A stretch of 6,259 nucleotides of DNA from Thermoplasmata archaeon (GTDB taxonomy: Archaea; Thermoplasmatota; Thermoplasmata; Lutacidiplasmatales; UBA184): the NCBI GenBank assembly GCA_021828085.1, contig JAKATE010000114.1, positions 1 through 6,259 of the forward strand. Reading direction: 5' to 3'. Position 1 is the first letter of the stretch; each line of letters opens with the position of its first letter. This document shows, one piece after another, positions 5,965 to 6,259 of this stretch. Both the position numbers and the translations under genes were made by a program. Under the pieces are notes generated by a model. The model worked only from the letters and a program-made list of their open reading frames with translations, was not told the origin of the DNA and ran no database searches.

Positions 5965-6259
5965 GCGGGGTCCTCCCGCAGCGCGGCCTCAGGGTGGTCG
6001 AGCAGCCGCTGGGCCTCGCGTTCCGCCCAGGCGGGGACGGGGAGCGTCCGGTCGACAAAGAACGTCAGCCCCCACTCTCCGGGCACCGAGCGGCCCATCA
6101 GGCGCACCCGTCGCCCTACGACCCGCTCGACGAGAAGCTCCTGGACCGCGCCGGCGTCCAGCTTCTCTCGGGCCAACTCGATGGCCTTCCCCAGGTCCAT
6201 GCCCAGGAGCTCTTCGACCATCGGGCGCGGGACCTGGGCCGTCAAGGTTCCCGTCAGAT
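5961..6259 (-). CDS. rpa: Replication protein A large subunit, C-terminal end (5' part beyond the window)
   Basis: The frame is open to the right edge. A TTG at 6245 could be read as a start, but the residues before it (LTGT) continue an OB-fold strand, so the real gene begins outside the window. The 98 visible residues run from LTGTLTAQVPRPMVEELLG through MDLGKAIELAREKLD to VVGRRVRLMGRSVPGEWG and a short charged tail. This is the layout of the end of archaeal RPA (COG1599-type), where a strand 'GTVTxVLxRELxExxxG' is followed by a helix 'LxxAxExAREAMD' and then 'IVGREYRVRGxxSVDxYG'. RPA coats single-stranded DNA. The zinc finger and upstream OB folds expected in the family would lie to the right. 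The gene overlaps the next one by ATGA and is first in the visible operon. Confidence 0.8.
   Translation of the reverse strand, partial: LTGTLTAQVPRPMVEELLGMDLGKAIELAREKLDAGAVQELLVERVVGRRVRLMGRSVPGEWGLTFFVDRTLPVPAWAEREAQRLLDHPEAALREDPA

Noticed and set aside
1..6259. CRISPR array, transposon ends, tRNA or rRNA
   Set aside because: No regularly spaced direct repeats, transposase motifs, terminal inverted repeats or RNA-gene signatures were seen by eye.

Overview
The window is very GC-rich and gene-dense, and it looks like a chromosomal piece from an archaeon. The reasons are: (i) the right edge carries the tail of a replication protein A (RPA) gene overlapping an RPA-associated (COG3390-type) gene, a pairing typical of Euryarchaeota in the wide sense (haloarchaea, Thermoplasmata and relatives); (ii) there is an isolated archaeal-style TATA element (TATAAATA) upstream of the FKBP gene; (iii) there is a membrane-anchored long-type FKBP; (iv) there is a Kelch-like, C-terminally anchored surface protein. 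A high-GC member of the Thermoplasmatota is my best guess, but it is inferred from protein style and no rRNA is present to settle it.

Layout, left to right. 1-1371 (+): the 3' part of a surface protein with Kelch-like segments, three copies of an ~82-residue beta-rich repeat, a C-terminal membrane helix and a Pro/Glu-rich tail. 1372-1444: a 73-base gap between convergent genes with no clear signal. 1445-2359 (-): an N-terminally anchored FKBP-type peptidyl-prolyl isomerase with a large insert-in-flap region. 2360-2500: the FKBP promoter region, with TATAAATA at 2462-2469. 2501-5113 (-): an 870-residue NTPase of the AAA_16/STAND type with a long TPR-like helical tail and no recognisable effector domain. 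5114-5226: a short leader holding a strong 14-bp hairpin. 5227-5964 (-): RPA-associated protein. 5961-6259 (-): C-terminal end of RPA, running off the right edge.

How they fit together. RPA and its partner overlap by ATGA and are surely one transcript. They would coat and manage single-stranded DNA in replication and repair. The big ATPase follows on the same strand after 113 bases; it may be read through from the RPA operon or have its own start, and the hairpin between them is the obvious candidate for separating or tuning the two. The FKBP has its own promoter and, like the surface protein, acts outside the membrane. No mobile element, CRISPR array, tRNA or rRNA was seen. The most interesting points are the effector-less ATPase next to the ssDNA-binding genes, the leader hairpin, the overlapping alternative hairpins at the ATPase stop codon, and the disulfide-like cysteine pattern of the surface repeats. 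I do not see a clear, wholly new system here.
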